64,000 nucleotides of DNA from Branchiostoma floridae (GCF_000003815.2 NC_049981.1:26831519-26895518), one strand, 5' to 3'; positions 1 through 33,084 are shown, counted from the stretch's first letter. Notes: generated by a model from the sequence alone, not told the origin. Numbers and translations are program-made.

Positions 1-441
1 ATGCATTTAACATTCAGCCAACATATAACATCTAAAACATCACATATCATTTAATTTCTAGAAAGAGCAGTGTCAGATAACCTCTATGGCATTCTAATCA
101 TATGTATGGGGACTTGGCTATTCAGCAACAATCTGCTGGAGGGTGCTTTTTACACAACATGGCTGTTTATTAACTAAAGAGGCATTCTATGACATTAGCA
201 TGTGTCTTCCTGATATATCTTCTTTTTATTAATTTATGGCATACAGTACATTGTATATTTGTTAATTTTGCTGCTTCTTTGTCGCTAACTTTTTTGGAAA
301 CTTTTTGGAAATGGATGAAAAGTGATGGGCGTAGGAATGCTTCCCACACAAACAGGTAAATATGGCTTGAAAAGCATGGAGCAATCAATAATCCAATACC
401 ATCACTGAGCTTAGGAAGGAGAGGAGAAAGATCCTCCTTAC
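1..441. other. Intron sequence after the last exon in the window
   Basis: This is the start of the intron that follows the exon ending at 442; its donor reads gtaagg. The next expected coding piece, the RCK1 strand beginning RVISIKNYHP in vertebrates, is not present, so it lies left of the window. I see no gene or clear repeat here. Confidence 0.7.
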
Positions 442-18942
<18,501 letters not shown>

Positions 18943-19050
18943 CTGATGGTAAAAACAAAAAAAACAGGGCAGCATTTATATACTGTTTCTTACAAGTGAA
19001 AAATGATGATGCTATAGGCATTGGGGAGGATGATATTTTCTGCATATGTC

Positions 19051-19330
19051 TCAACTGTGAAGTTCTGCTGAACATTTACCATGGAAGTAGCAATAGAATA
19101 ACGCTACACTTGCTACATTATGCCTTTGAGACAGTGGCTGTAAAGTGGCGAACAAGTCACTTCCAACAAGATTCTGCAAGCGTAAGGTCAGGGAGTTCAG
19201 GGGAGCTACAGCCCAGATGTGACAGTGGTATTCCAGTTTGGGCCTGATCTGACTCTTGTAAAGATACAAGATGGCAGAAGGAGTCAGGTATCTTGTGGTG
19301 TGATACAAGGAGCCCACCATTTTGCCAGCC
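19051..19330 (-). mobile_element. LINE fragment: reverse-transcriptase C-terminal region
   Basis: The minus-strand frame contains LYLYKSQIRPKLEYHCHIW, then LRLQNLVGSDLFATLQPLSQ and RHNVASVALFYCYFHGKCSA. The motifs (Y)KSxIRPxLEY..xIW and LQPLSxRxNVASxxLFYxYxxGxCS are common at the end of CR1/L2/Jockey-type reverse transcriptases. The piece is short and starts about 110 bp upstream of the S1 exon, in the same orientation as the channel gene. It is a dead remnant. Confidence 0.85.
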
Positions 19331-22300
19331 TCCTTGGAAACAGATTGGATGTTAAAATTCTACTTAGGATCAGGGGTAAATTTTTGGCCCCCCAAAAAAC
19401 TGTAGCTTTTTAATATATATAGTTCAATCATTAATGTAGAAGTGGTCATAAACTGGGTAAATCTAGCAGAATAATGTGTATGCAGAGAGTTCTCTACATC
19501 TATAACGTACTATAGAATGGCTGAAAATCTGTAACTTAGACAAATAAATGTGATTAAGGCTCATCAGTAACTGAATCTTGCTTGACCTGCCAATGCATCA
19601 AGGACATTGAAGTAATACAAGTAACTTTTCTACTACATCAACAATTTTATGCAGAGCGATCAACATCCAGTTATCGTGCTGTCTAAAGGAACCAGGCCAA
19701 CATCATTAACTGTCATCATTAACTGTCATGCCCTGGATCCCACCCCCGGTAATTCAATGGTCTAGTCTTGATTGACAAACTGGGTCAGCATAAAATGGGT
19801 GATTGCTTCTTCTTATGCTACTGTTCAATACCAGGTAACCAGTGCAGATGTGAAAGATTACTGTTGAAAACTGGGGTAATTATTCACAGGGATATTCACA
19901 GGTGTTTCCACCTCAATTTGCACAATGGTGGCACAACAATCAGCCATATAGATTTCCCATTGCTCACATAAAAGTAATAAAATTTTTTTTTTTCTGCCAA
20001 CTCTAGCTGCATAACACAGAATCCAGGATCACTGTACCATCATCAAAGCTTGAAGCACAACCTTGACAAAAATTTTACATTTGGTCAAGCCCTCATGTGT
20101 GTCAAGCAGAATACTAGTATGTACATGCAAGATGCTAGTATCAGACATTTGATTTTGTTACATGAAAAGTCCTCTCAACTACAGGATTAAATATCTCAAG
20201 AATAAAAGATGCATATGGAGCTATCACCAATCTTTCTAACAAAGGGCAGTGTTAATAATCCTGTATATTTGCCTATCCTGGCTTGTACATTCAAATAGCA
20301 TTATTTCAATCTATGAAACTGACAATTTCGTGTGCTTGTACATGTATGCATGTGTGCTGGTACTGTGGGCTAAAAGTCAAATCTGGGGCAAACTCCCTTG
20401 ACGTAAGAAAAATGGGTTTTGGATGGTATGGAGCAGACTTGATCAAAATTGTGTTGAGGATATCTATAACACATAACTGACATATGGCATATTGAGTTCT
20501 GTCCTGTTCATTAAGCCAGCAACGGGGCCAGCTACCTTATGGCTGGGGCTCATTCAGGACGGGGTCAGTCGATACGACAATGAATCATCAGGGCTTGAAA
20601 TGCTGGATCCATATGGGTACCCAATATTGGAGCTGGACTGTGGGTGCAACAGCACACCTACATATTTATGTAGGGTTATGTACATGCACATATTGTGCTA
20701 TTACTTATACACTAGCTTGCCGTTTTGGTTCTCCATCAAATGAGATAAGAATGTTTTGAATAATGTTGGAATGCCACAAAATGCGGTCGGACTGTAGTTA
20801 GATTAGTTACAATACACTTAGAATCCACTTGGAATGCTATTCGATATTTTCTCCACTTCAAATGCACCAGACATGTCAAAAACTTTTGAGCCAGCCAAAA
20901 GAACGGGGACGAATATCTCAAATGTAGTAAGAATGTTTAGAATACAGAACAAATTGCCAGGAATTGCCAAGAATAGGAAAACAATTTCATTCTGACGTGC
21001 TCTCATTCTGACGTGCTCTCGTGTGAAGGGGGCTTCAGTAACAGGTTTGGGAAGGATGAGATATAGCCAGACTGTCTGGACAACTCAATCAATCCTGTCC
21101 CCAGTTGTTGCAATGTCCCACTAAAAGCTCAATCCACTGAACCAATGGAAGATATATGAGTGGCTATGAGGAATGGTTGGACAGATAGGTTCCAGCGGGA
21201 CACTTACTTTACGGTCAATTGGGCCCAAAATGGTCATCCAAAAAAGGTGAGTTACCTTGCAGTAAACAGTGTAGCCAGAAGACAAAAAGTTACTTACATG
21301 TCACAACACAGCAACATAACTGTATTCATCAGTATTTTACTACTAAGATCAATAGAACAATTTGATTTCCCTACAAATGTCCTGACAGAAAAAAATCAAA
21401 AGACCGCTATTTCTGTGTGCAAAGCACAACAATTAGTTTGAAAACTTCTACTACTGAATGATTTTAGATGTTTTTAAATAGACTGATGATTGCCAGAACT
21501 GATGAATCGTATTGCAGACATTATTTATCAAACACTGGTGACAACGTGGTAGCTGAGTCAACGGTTAAGGAAATATGCCACGGGAAATAAAAATCAATAT
21601 TTAATAGCTGGAGTGCCATGCACCCTAAATAAGACTTAAAGTGTCTTTTGTAATCAAAGGTCTGATTCACCAGGGCAGACACAGGGCTATGGTCAGGTTG
21701 TGGGAGGCATGTGTAATTCTATATCATCATTCAACGAGCATTGTCACTGCTCTACTTTTATGTAGGAAAAATATGGCCAGCTAAGATGGGAGCTTTCCAT
21801 TTCTGCAAGCTAAAATCCCCAGAGGCACTGACAGGTGTACTAGCATCTTGAGACACCTTTTTCGTTAAAACTACATAGAAACATTGTCTAGTGACATCTT
21901 TAGGGGTTGGTTCAACTTGAGACAGAATAAGTATATGTCTTTAATTTTGCATACATGTATCATATGTTATCCGTAGTTCCCAATAGATTTTTTTCTCACT
22001 ACATGACAGTCCTCAACAAAGATTGGGGAGGGGCTAAACCTGCAACAGATGGAAAGGCATTTCAGTCTTCAGTAAGTGCGCCCGCATGACATATGATCCC
22101 GCCTGGTCTCCATCCTTTTCTAGCTCCGCTTGCTCTTTTGATTGCTTCCCTGCAGAGTACTAGTACATGTAGTTTGGCACCCTTTGCTAGAGATAAAAAT
22201 CAGCACTCGAAAATTCGCTTTAAAGTTAAAGGAGAGACCTGATTAGCTACAAGTTACACTTTACTTGATGACAGGATGGTAATGAGGTTTGAACAGGCAT

Positions 22301-24244
22301 TTGGATGTTTAGCCTCCATTTCACTGCTTCTGAGAGATATCCAATTCCCCAAATATTGCAGGAAGTTAGGACCAACAGCTAAATGGGGCCGGAACCAAAC
22401 TATTCGTATTCTGTGTTGGAAAAAATCATTGGAGTGAACCGAAGCTAGGATAGGATGGCTTCTAGGCTTATACAATCAAATTGCATTTCCAACGACAGTT
22501 ACAGAAATTAAGTAAAAAGATTTAATGATATATATATATATATCTATATCTACTTATGTATGCTGTTCTTGGAATTTTACAACAAAGTACTACCTGTATG
22601 GAAGTATTAAAGGACAATGAGTTTGTTACATGCTGCACTTCCCAACCCAAAGCATGCCATCATTTGTACCCTTGAAAGCATTCCGTTGGAGCGGTCTTGG
22701 TTGCTGATAAATGTTGCTGTCGGTTAGACTAGCCGTTCCCATTTGTTAAATGCCCGGGTATGATCATCTGGGCATGACCTCATCTTCCATGGGTCCTGCA
22801 GCTGCTCATCCCAGGAAAACTTTAATGGTGATACATGGCGGCAGAACTTCAACAAAGACAAGACAATTGTACCTGCTGGTATGAGTGGTGAGTCCTGTCA
22901 TATGGGGAGGAGCCTTAATATACTCTGACTGCAAGGGTTGCATGAGAACGATGGTTATAAACTATACTTTGGCATCTTTGTGTGGCAGTTTGTAGGGATT
23001 AAGATTGCCTCTTAGACAGTATACTGATGCTAGGAGATATTCTGATGGTACAGCGCCTGCATGGTTCCGTTAATGGTGATTGAAACAGGGCTTTAAGCAC
23101 TGCAGATTCGTGGTGCTGTGTAGGCGGAATGAGCTCCATGATGTATTGTAATTCCTTCAAAGGGTATTGACAGAGAAACACTGCAGGAAGAGATTGTGAC
23201 TTTGAAACTTTTGTAACAATTAGTTTGGCTGTCTTTCTCTTGGCCCTATTTGGTGCGTGCAGCAGTTTTTCTTATGGATCAAAAGGTACAGAGTTGTGAA
23301 TCCTGTCATATGCAATCTAATATGAGGGTCTGCATGGGGGATCCAGGTAACGCTTAACGGTAAATTTAGGAGGACTGGCAATGGTTAACGGTGAATTGAC
23401 ATGTTACTGCCAAAGGTTTGGGGAAAGATGTCTTTGGATTGTCCCATTGTATCACTATGTATTCATGAGGGGGGTCTAGCAAAGCTACAAAAATGTAGTC
23501 TGTGAATTCTGACATGACTGGATGCTCTGTTGTGTCTTTCAGGCAACATGATGGTTGACTTCACATTACAAATCATTTGACAACAACGCTTAACAATGAA
23601 TCAAGGATAACTAATGAGGTGCCCTAAACTGACCAATGACGCTTCAAGAATAATTCCCCAACACTGCTTAACACGTACATGTACATTGAATTAGAGTGAG
23701 CCAACAGGCAACTGAAATGGCTTGCTATGCCTCACGCAAAAAAGGCATGCATACCCTCTGACATGGATACATGTTTTCCAGTAAAGGATTGTTGTTTGAT
23801 TCTTTCATGAGAATGCTCTGAGCTAGTCTCTGAGAAGAGCCATTCTTCAGCACATCATAGGCTGCGCTGTACTCTAAAAATAGTCAGAGATTGCAAACTG
23901 CGAGCTAGCCAAAACTATCAGTCTCTATTGCATCTTATACTCAACTAGAGTTCGGCGACCTCATACCTCCATGAAAATTTAGAGCTTTTGTACATTTCAT
24001 GCAATTAACTAACAAATTAACATAATTTATGCATGGCGTTGTTCAGCATTGACTAATGTACACATGTCACGATTATACAATTCCCATTATTAATCATAAA
24101 GCAGTTTTGCAATTTTTACATAGATTATGCAAATAAGTTCCTCATTACCATATTTGGTATCTGCTTATATTCCACCCATCATAATTAACATCTGTTATAT
24201 TTATTAAAGTCCACTTATTGAAAACAACGGAATTATACAATTTC
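19331..24244. other. Upstream non-coding region, 19.3-24.2 kb
   Basis: Either intron or 5' flank of the channel gene. I see a short tandem repeat of cattctgacgtgctct near 20988-21020 and a (TA)n run near 22529-22543. No exon of the channel N-terminus, no other gene and no transposon ends were recognised. Confidence 0.5.
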
Positions 24245-24960
24245 CTCATTAATTATGCAAATCAACTTCTCATTTGCATAACATGTATATCATTATGAAC
24301 ATCTTTGTCTAAGGTACCCGCATGTCTAATATGATGCCAATCCGTTAATCCTTTCTGCATTTATCCTCTTTGGAATGTCTTGACAAAAATGCCCCTGCAG
24401 TTCCCAAATTAAATGTTAGGAGGCTGAAACTTGCCCCACTTTGTCATGACACTGAAAGCTATCTACCACACAAATGTCAAGACCATATCACATCTGGGAC
24501 AGGAGATACAGGAAAAACTGCTTTGATAGAATATTCTTATTAATTATGCAAATGTGCTCCTATTATGCATAATTTGTATTTCACTTTGTACAACATTGTC
24601 TAAGGTACCTACATACCAAAAATCATGAAAATCCGTTGTTCCCTTCTTGAGTTATCGTCTTCAGAAGTTTTGGACAAAAATGCCCCTGCTATCCCCAAAC
24701 TAGCCGCTAGGGGCCCCAAACTTTTTTCACTTATTCCTGAGCACAAGAGCTATCAACCACTCTAAAATCGTGACCATAGCTTGTTCAGAACACGAGATAG
24801 CAAAACCGGAAGTTGCGCTGCAGTACCAAGGGAAGCCGCTAGGGGGCCCAAAATCTAATCATTTCTAGCTTTCATCACACCCCGCCAACACACCAAGTAT
24901 GAAAGTAATCCATCCAGCCGTTTTTGAGTTATCTTGTTGACAGACAGACAGACAGACACA
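24245..24960. repeat. Dimeric dispersed repeat with (ACAG)n tail
   Basis: Two diverged direct copies of a unit of about 293 bp: 24245-24537 and 24538-24829. Each starts with attaattatgcaaat and shares ctaaggtac, aatccgtt and gacaaaaatgcccctgc. A third, partial unit follows (gccgctagggggccc, then cagccgtttttgagttatct) and ends in gacagacagacagac. Such modules followed by an ACAG-type tail are common dispersed repeats in invertebrates. I cannot name the family. Confidence 0.75.
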
Positions 24961-27900
24961 CACATAAACGCCAAACTATGGCCAAGGTACAGCTGAACCA
25001 TTCAAATGTGCAATACCACCTGGTAGTATAACAGTAATGTAATCATCTTATTTCTCTAAAACAGTTCCCCATCCCCATGTTATGGAGCAGCTCTTAATAC
25101 AAGCCTAGGCAAAAGCAATTTCTCCCGTAATAGGAATATAATAGAATGGCTCGTATTGATAGGAACAAGTACGGCAGATGCAACATTGCTTCAATTATTG
25201 TTCTGATGAGAAGCTACCCCAGATGAGACCCACCGCAGGGACTCATCATCAGCCAGTTACTGGACATAATGAGATACAGTATTGACAACCTGATCTCTAT
25301 TTCTCACACCTGTTGCAGAGATATACATGTAAGCCTAACTAGCTATTACCATGAGCACCTTCATTCAGGAAGAAACCTTTGAGTTTGAAAGTGTGTGACG
25401 CAGTTGGTGTCTTATTTTTCAAAAGATTCCTATTCCAAAAGCTCATCCATTTGATGGGACTATAAAGGCCATTATGTAATGTCTTAAAATTTCTTACATC
25501 ACCTTAGTGTAAGGCAAATCTATGGTACTTAGTGAGGAAATGACTAAACCAAAGCAGAAGAAATTTTGCCCCTGCCCTACCATCTATCCTGCCATTCATG
25601 AGCAGTTTTTTCATCACAAGCCGGATCTGCAGGACTTTTGCATCTGTCTGTGGTGCTGAAGTTATAGCAGCTCATGTCAACACTTTGCTCTTCATGGTAC
25701 AGTGGTTATGACAGCATGATGGCATTACATATGCAGAGATGGTCTTATCACGGAGGTTCAGCCCTCACCAGATGACAGAACTGCTAAGCTCCTAGATTTA
25801 CACTGCTGAATGTATAAGAAAATCCGGCTTTTCCCCTTGCTATGATGATGGTCTCAACGATTTCTTATTACCTGTCTTGTGAATTCATTAATCCCAGGAG
25901 ACACAGAGACACACTTGGTATTGAGTTGGTAATCCTTGACATCAGCAACAGTTGGCCGATACCACACTTAACATTCACCTGGTCTAGTTCATCCATATCA
26001 AACAGGACCACCAAGTTTCTGCATTCATTGGAGGGACTCAGGTATACTGATGCAATGGCTTAGGGGGTAGAGTTGAAATGTTTGTGGTTCAAACCCTGGT
26101 AGGTCAGACCCAAAACTTGAAACACTGTACAAACTGAGCTCTCTACTAACATTCAGCACTTATGTCAGTTTTGAGAATGAGTTTGGGAGCTGAGGACATT
26201 CCATTACTGAAGTTGACTATATGGTTCAAGGGCCATAAAAACAAAGATGTACACCACCCCTACACACCAAAAGATGAGTGATAGATAGATTTTAACTTCA
26301 GTTAGCTAACAAGAATTCAAGCCTAAAATGAAAGGCACAGGCCATTTTTAATAAGAGCAAGTTTCATTAATATATGTTTCCTATATTTGCAAACAATTTA
26401 TTCTATGATTAATATGCATTAATTGTTCCTATATGATCTCAGAAGACAATGTCACCATGTATCAAACTAAACAGGCCTTGATTTGCTGTCTTCCAGAATT
26501 GTCTCAGTGTGAGATTGTGCAATGTAATTGCTACAGCTACATTATCAATCACAGCCATCGCTACATTGCATTGCCTTTTGCTATGCATAATGAGATATGC
26601 AACACTTGTACATTGGTTACATATGTTTTCTATGCATATGATTACTGCAATCGATTCCAGTCCAATTCTATGCATTGTATTAAAATCAATGACAAATGCA
26701 CAATGAATGCATGGATTACCACAAATTGAGGTATTGAGGTTATCAACTTACACATATGCAAATCACACAATCGTGATCTTCACACAGCAGCAAAGGCAAT
26801 TACTGATATGTGCTAGCATTGCAGAGAGTGTGTGGATTTAATCCACGGGGCATAAAGCCATCTTACCTGCACCATAACATTACAATGGTAGACAAGATTG
26901 GGTTCCTTGGGGACTACAGCGTAAGGTACTAGATCTAACACCACCTGATGAGCCCTGCATTGCAACAGTAAAGGGACATCTTATGCAAGTAACAGGACTT
27001 TGAGGCAGTCGTCAATACCCTTGTGCCTCTTATCTCTGGATTTCTCAATGAATAACATAACAAATTAGTGGTAATACCTTTTTCAGCAAGTAAGATTCAG
27101 ACTTGAGGAATTTCTACATGTATGTGTGTGTGTTTTGTGAGGAATCAGTAATATGATAAAAGATAGCTGATGGATCCAGGAATCCTCAACTGGTCAATAA
27201 TTATTGCTTTGGTGTAGTTTTGGAACTTGCATTTCCCTAACATCAGTGAAATATGATGCAAGAAATTAACTCTGTGCCCTTTCATATATATCAACACCCT
27301 GGCATATCAATATGACTCATCCATAGGAACCTTTGATGTAATCTATGATAGACAGTTTTATTAGAGGCTCATATCTTTTCATCCCAAGACAAAAATACCA
27401 TATCCAATCAGGTGATCAGAGAAAGCATGCAAATTTGCATACACAAAGACTTGCTTGACCGACTGTGAATTATTGATGGACAATAAAGAGTATGTGATGC
27501 GCCAATTTGTGGCTGAATTGAATACGATAAAGAAAGCTACAAAGCAAGACGATATCGTTTACCGCCTCCATTCTATGCCTTTGTTGCTGATCATTCTCAC
27601 ATCGATGAAAACTTCAAAGGACAATCATTATGATAGACATACATCAGGATGATCCTCGCAATACCTCAAAGAAAGTCTTAAGAGGAAGAGCATGGTCCTT
27701 GTGAATAATTCAAAAGATAAGGTTGATTCAGGGGAAGGGGCTTGGAGCAGAAACATGCATCTTTCATCAAGGAAGAATTAAGAATATGTGACAGCATTGA
27801 CAGTAGAACTTTCTTTTTATCAAATGCTCATTGCCTATTCATTATTCCTTGTGAATTAGTTCATTTACCAAACCGGTTGCATGAGATATCCTCCATTTAG

Positions 27901-30607
27901 TAACATGACCAATGACGCTGTTCCCATCTATCAGCATAGCAAACTAATACATTCATTCATATGACATGCAACAGTTATGAATGTACAAGTGCAAAATTTT
28001 ATGTGCATGTTTAGAAGTGTTCTCAATGCTAATGATACAGAACTTGTAGTAAATATATTTGGATACAACTGTGTATCGCTGACACAATCCGTTCTGAAAA
28101 TCAATTCCTCTTCTTCCCCACAAATCATCCATAATGACACTGCAGAAGATCTACGGGTGGGCCAGGTAATGATGGTGTGTTTGTCACATTGAAGAAGCTG
28201 GGGTGTTCATGCAGAATCATTGCTGCTTGGGACTTAAATCTTGCAAAACTAACTGGAAGAACCCTATCCTATATCAGCAATGGAATATTGCCAACTTAAC
28301 AAGTGGATGAACAAGATGCAATCTGGAGATAAACCCAGCGGAAAGTCTCCCTGATTTCAATGTAGAAAAGCCATTCTGCTGGAATCCGTCCTGCACATCT
28401 GTGACTTGCAGATACGCCATTGGGTATAGATCATGTCTGTGTTACTCTCCAGCCACGCATGAGGATCTGTATGCATGTAATCAAGTGTTACAGAGCAAAA
28501 CCCACTTTCCTTGTTGGTGATTTGTTATTTTGGGAGGTAATACAAAAATTCTATAAGAAAACGAAATCACCACGAAAGTTAGAAATCTTGTTAGGTGCAA
28601 GGCAGGTTTACGCAGACTTTCAATAGATATATTGGAAGTCATTTCAGCTTGTGTCACATGACGCTAACGTGGTCATTCTTCTCATCAGGAAGGGAATTAC
28701 TGCAAAATCCTTGGGGTTTGCCAACTTAACAAGTCCTAATCCATTTAAACCCACGAACGAGAAGGCAGCCAGCCACAAGGGGGTTCATTTGTAGTTATCT
28801 CCAGAAAGTGTTATCTTCACTGTTCATAGCTGTGACTGATAAGAAGTTACTGATGCTGTAGGTTTACAACAGTCTGATTCATGGCACATGATGACACCCA
28901 CGACACAGGGCATGCTGAGAAGATATTTACGAGGTCGACCTGCATTACTCGATTTAACTGTATGGGAATTTTCGTTCACTGCATTATTTGCTACTAGCTT
29001 TGAAATTTTGTATGAAGAATCAAGATATTTCGACTGATACTAGTTCAACTTGCAGTTTGCTACATACTTCATCTACATTTATAGAGTGGTGCAGATGAAA
29101 TTTGACTGGTGTAAGTCACTTGGAATGTTATCTGCTCTTGTGCAGGTAGGCAGAAGAAAAGTATTCTAAGTTCTGATTATTGACAAAGTAAGTATTCACC
29201 TGAAGCATCCCAGCACAAACCCAGACTGAAGAGTGATTTTCTATTCATTAATATTTCCATGACGTTGGTGGGACCTGTTTGATGTGGGAATCATATTAAC
29301 CTCATGGGTAGAAGAAAAATGTTTCCAGCAGCAGTCACATCTATTTTCCCAGTGAGGGACAGCTTGTGTTTGCCTCTATGAAACAGGAGGTATTATTTGG
29401 GGTGTACATCCAGGTGACACTGACAGGAACATTGGTCAAAGGTCCTAAAAAGGTCATAGACTGGGTTATCAAGATTATCTTCAATCTCCAGTTTATGTCT
29501 GTTTTCTTGTGGCCATCAGTAGGAAAAGATGGAATCAGTGAAAAATTCACAATTATGATAAATATAACAAAATTCACAAAAAACTTGAAATATTTTGTAG
29601 TGTCAATGGGATTTCTTGTTTTTGTTGTTTTAGATGTTGTGTACAGTTTTCCTCAACTGTATTCATCTATTGATATATACTGCAGATGGAGAATTCAAGA
29701 TGGGGTTACTGACAAAAAATAGAATAACATCTTCTTACCAACTGATATGCAAAATACTAATAGTGAGTTTGATTTGTTTAATATCTAAAAACACATTTAC
29801 TTGGATTCAGATAATGTCACCAAGTTGGCATCTGACAATATAGCCCTATCTTACAGTTAATCCTTACTGGCATATGCCAGACAATCAGTCAATTAAAACA
29901 GACTTGATACGGCAAACTCAGATCATTTGATATTGAATAAGGCATCTTCTGATGGATTTGGGTCCTTAACACATTGATTATGGCACTTGGGATTGCATGA
30001 AGTCATAATAAGGAGACAGACGGACCACACCCATCCTGGCATAATGACTTAAGAGCGTCTGCCTTATGTCTTAAGGCCAATGGCGGAGAATGCATGATGA
30101 AAGCAGATGTGTTCTCCGATGTGAAGCAATCAAATTAGAATATGAGTGCCAGGTAATAGACATTGCAGGGGAAAGTTTTGTATGGTTGAAGCAACACCTT
30201 ATTGCATGGGTCCCCGAAGAGTTGTACCTGTTCGCAAGGTGGTGGACTTGAATACACAATCTCAAGATGAACAAGACACGCAGGCACTCCGGGGGCTAGC
30301 GCTACGTGATTTGAATACCCCAACTGATCCTGTATTCATGAACACTTGCATTTCATTTCATTACACCTGGTTGAACTTGCTGTGTCACTCTTGCCAATAG
30401 TGAAAAGCAGCTGTGTCAACATTTGCAGGCAATCAATGAAGCAAGACCAAGGGCAAGTCTTTTTAGTACCAAGCACCAATTTATCAAATGGATTTTGTGT
30501 CACAATGTTAACCTCCTAGGTTTTTACGATGGCTCCTTTGGATCAATGTCCTCGCAAAAACTTGCCAGTCTATCCACCAACCATTGTCAGGGACATAAAC
30601 ATCCACT
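24961..30607. other. Upstream non-coding region, 25.0-30.6 kb
   Basis: It contains the tRNA-related piece at 26049-26105. Several open frames of 60-118 codons (for example 29366-29722, plus) lack any recognisable domain. Otherwise nothing seen. Confidence 0.5.
26049..26105 (+). repeat. tRNA-derived SINE remnant
   Basis: An A-box-like word, tggcttagggggtagagt (26056-26073), is followed by a perfect B box, ggttcaaaccc (26086-26096). The spacing is only about 30 nt, shorter than in a tRNA, so the anticodon arm is largely missing. This fits a decayed tRNA-derived SINE, not a working tRNA. Confidence 0.5.
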
Positions 30608-30643
30608 GGACTTGATTAAGATAACATCAGAAGATAACAATGG

Positions 30644-30956
30644 AAGGGCTCCAAATACCACATGCGTATGCAGGTACAGTAAGTGCAGGTAAGTTTGGAC
30701 TCATGCAGGTATTTCTGATGCCAACCTGGCCCAGAACGGAATCAACCTGTGATATAGGGGAAGCCACTGCTCGGAAATGCATTGTGAATCTTCAGCTTTT
30801 GTAAAATGATTGAATATAGCAGATAAAAAGTGTTTTTCATGGGCCAAAAGGCAAAGAGAATGAATGGTGGAGATGAAACTTGTCTGGTGTAGGTAAATGT
30901 TCATAGCAGTCACGTTTGCAGAAAAAAAAAGAAATTTGCAGAAATTTTGAGCCCTG
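30644..30956. mobile_element. Decayed relative of the 17.8-kb hAT-like element
   Basis: The left end reads agggctccaaataccacatg, close to the 17775 element, and the right end reads gaaattttgagccctg. Internal words such as gtgcaggtaagtttgg also match. It is flanked by imperfect 27-bp direct repeats (30608-30634 and 30960-30986, 24 of 27 identical), much longer than a hAT target duplication. Confidence 0.6.
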
Positions 30957-30986
30957 ACTGGATTTGATTAAGATATAATCAGAAGA

Positions 30987-32764
30987 CCATCCGAGATATT
31001 TCTAACGGCTGTTTGAGAGGTTTGTACCTGCCGATAGCCATTTGTATGCCCATATGGTCAAATGCTTCCATCTGCTTCACTACATCTTTATGCACTCAGC
31101 CCAATACAGTTCTGTATATCAAACTCCATTAATGGAAAAGAGATGTAAGTTGATTAGATTCAGTTTGGGTGGATACATCTGTCTTGGAGGCCAGTGTCGA
31201 AATAGGATGGACCAACTTCTCTGTCACTACATGTACATGTAGTATTTTCTGCAGTTATACTGGCTAGACCTGCTATTTCAAGTGTCTTTCAGATATGGTG
31301 TACATCACATGAGAAACATATTTTTTATCCTACTGGGGCAAGAAATATGCAGCCCTTTTGACACCTATTAGGGAAGGTGCTAACTTTCTTTCCCCAAGGA
31401 TTATAATTTATGAATGAGCGTGTTGTGGGAGACAATGCATGAGGACACAACCAAGGGCGTGTCGCAGGAAGTGTGTGCCGTCTTATTCCCAGCAGAGAAT
31501 GGGACATGAGAAGGCACTTTGAATTCCTTAACAACAACTCATATGTCTTAGCTCTACTAGCTTTCACCTGACCGTCATATACAATGTAATAATGCCCAAG
31601 CAAGAAACTGCGTCAATAGTGCCTACCCTGCAAGGTCTGTAAAGAAAGTTGCTTTGAGGAGAGGAGTTTGGTTATGTACAATTGATACCTGTGTATTCCA
31701 TATGAATAAGGTGTTAATGGAATTAAAAATTGGACCAGGAGAAAGTGAAGGAGAACCTGAAGCCAAAGCTAGAGGTAGGGATTAAACCCCTAACCCCTAG
31801 ATCAAACATTCAAGGTGTTGAAGCACCAGAAGGATATTCTATTAAATCTTCTTGGAAACATGCTACATGTACATGATTTTTATGCATGTGCATAAAACTT
31901 CTGACATATCCAGCCACTACAAAAAATAATTTTGAGAAAAGGCAAATTAAACTAGGATTATCATACAGTGCATCCTCGGTGAACAGTAGAATTTAGCTGG
32001 CAGTGAGTTCTTCTACTTGTGTGGAAACTTTTCAAGAAATAAAGACACTAAAAGTGAATGTAACTGTTAGAAACCAGGCTTTAGACATGCATTAGAGCCT
32101 TTGGAGATGAAATGGCATATTTTATGGAAGGCACATTTCAGGTTGCTAGAAATAGCAATAAAACAAAGATGAAGATGCATGAAGAAGCAGAATGTTCATC
32201 TTTGATGAGCTGTGACCAGTATTTCAAGCACTGCTGAATGACATTTGGCACATGTGTAGAATACATGTAGATAGTAAAATGTCAGAATGATGAACCACCT
32301 CCATTAGGGTTGCCTGTGTGAAAATACAACCTTCTGCCATGTACCAACCCAGATTTTTGCTCATCTCCTATTCAATAATGGTGTCCTGACAGCATTTTTT
32401 ATGGCAAAAAGGCAGAAAGTAATCAATGTACAGCTTACAACATCAACCTGTACTTAAATATGATGAATCATTACAAAATTAGTGCAAATGTGATAAAATA
32501 TAGCTTTATTTGGCAATCATATCTCATTATTTCAGTATGCCCATTACTTATATTGATGCATTGGCCAGTCAACCCTTTGAAGAGACCTACAATAAGGTAT
32601 AAATCAAGCATGTGGAGACTTACATGTTAGGGAAGGGCATCAGGACATCAACATGCAACTTGTCTACTCTATCAGCAAATTGGACCATCTGTTTCCTACA
32701 TTGACACATTCTATTTGTTCTACTATCTGTATTTCAACTGCAAGCAATCTAGTTTAATGTCAGG
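30987..32764. other. Upstream non-coding region, 31.0-32.8 kb
   Basis: No gene, RNA or element with ends recognised. Confidence 0.5.
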
Positions 32765-32772
32765 GTGTAGAG

Positions 32773-33084
32773 CAGGCTTTTAGCCAGGCATGCGTCAACG
32801 CGTCATCTGGACGTACTTCTTAGAATAGCAAGAAATTTGATGCCCCTGGACGCCCTTACACTGGGGAGAAAATCATCTAACATTAACAAGCATGAAATTC
32901 TGATTGACCAGGGATGCTACCAGGTCACCTGTGGTCACAGTCTTCTACTGTGACCTCTGGAACAGTATTTTTGCCTCTTGGGATACCTAAGAATGCCCTT
33001 TTTTAACTCCCGGGACCCCCCTACAATACCGCGACTCACCAATAAATTTGGACTCCCTATTACAAAATCCTAGCTAAAAGCCTG
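32773..33084. mobile_element. hAT-like MITE, 312 bp, 8-bp target duplication
   Basis: The ends are caggcttttagccagg on the left and cctagctaaaagcctg on the right, a near-perfect inverted repeat. The 8-bp word GTGTAGAG directly abuts both ends (32765-32772 and 33085-33092). CAG termini with 8-bp duplications are the signature of hAT. No transposase is present. The ends resemble those of the element at 45069-45389. Confidence 0.88.
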
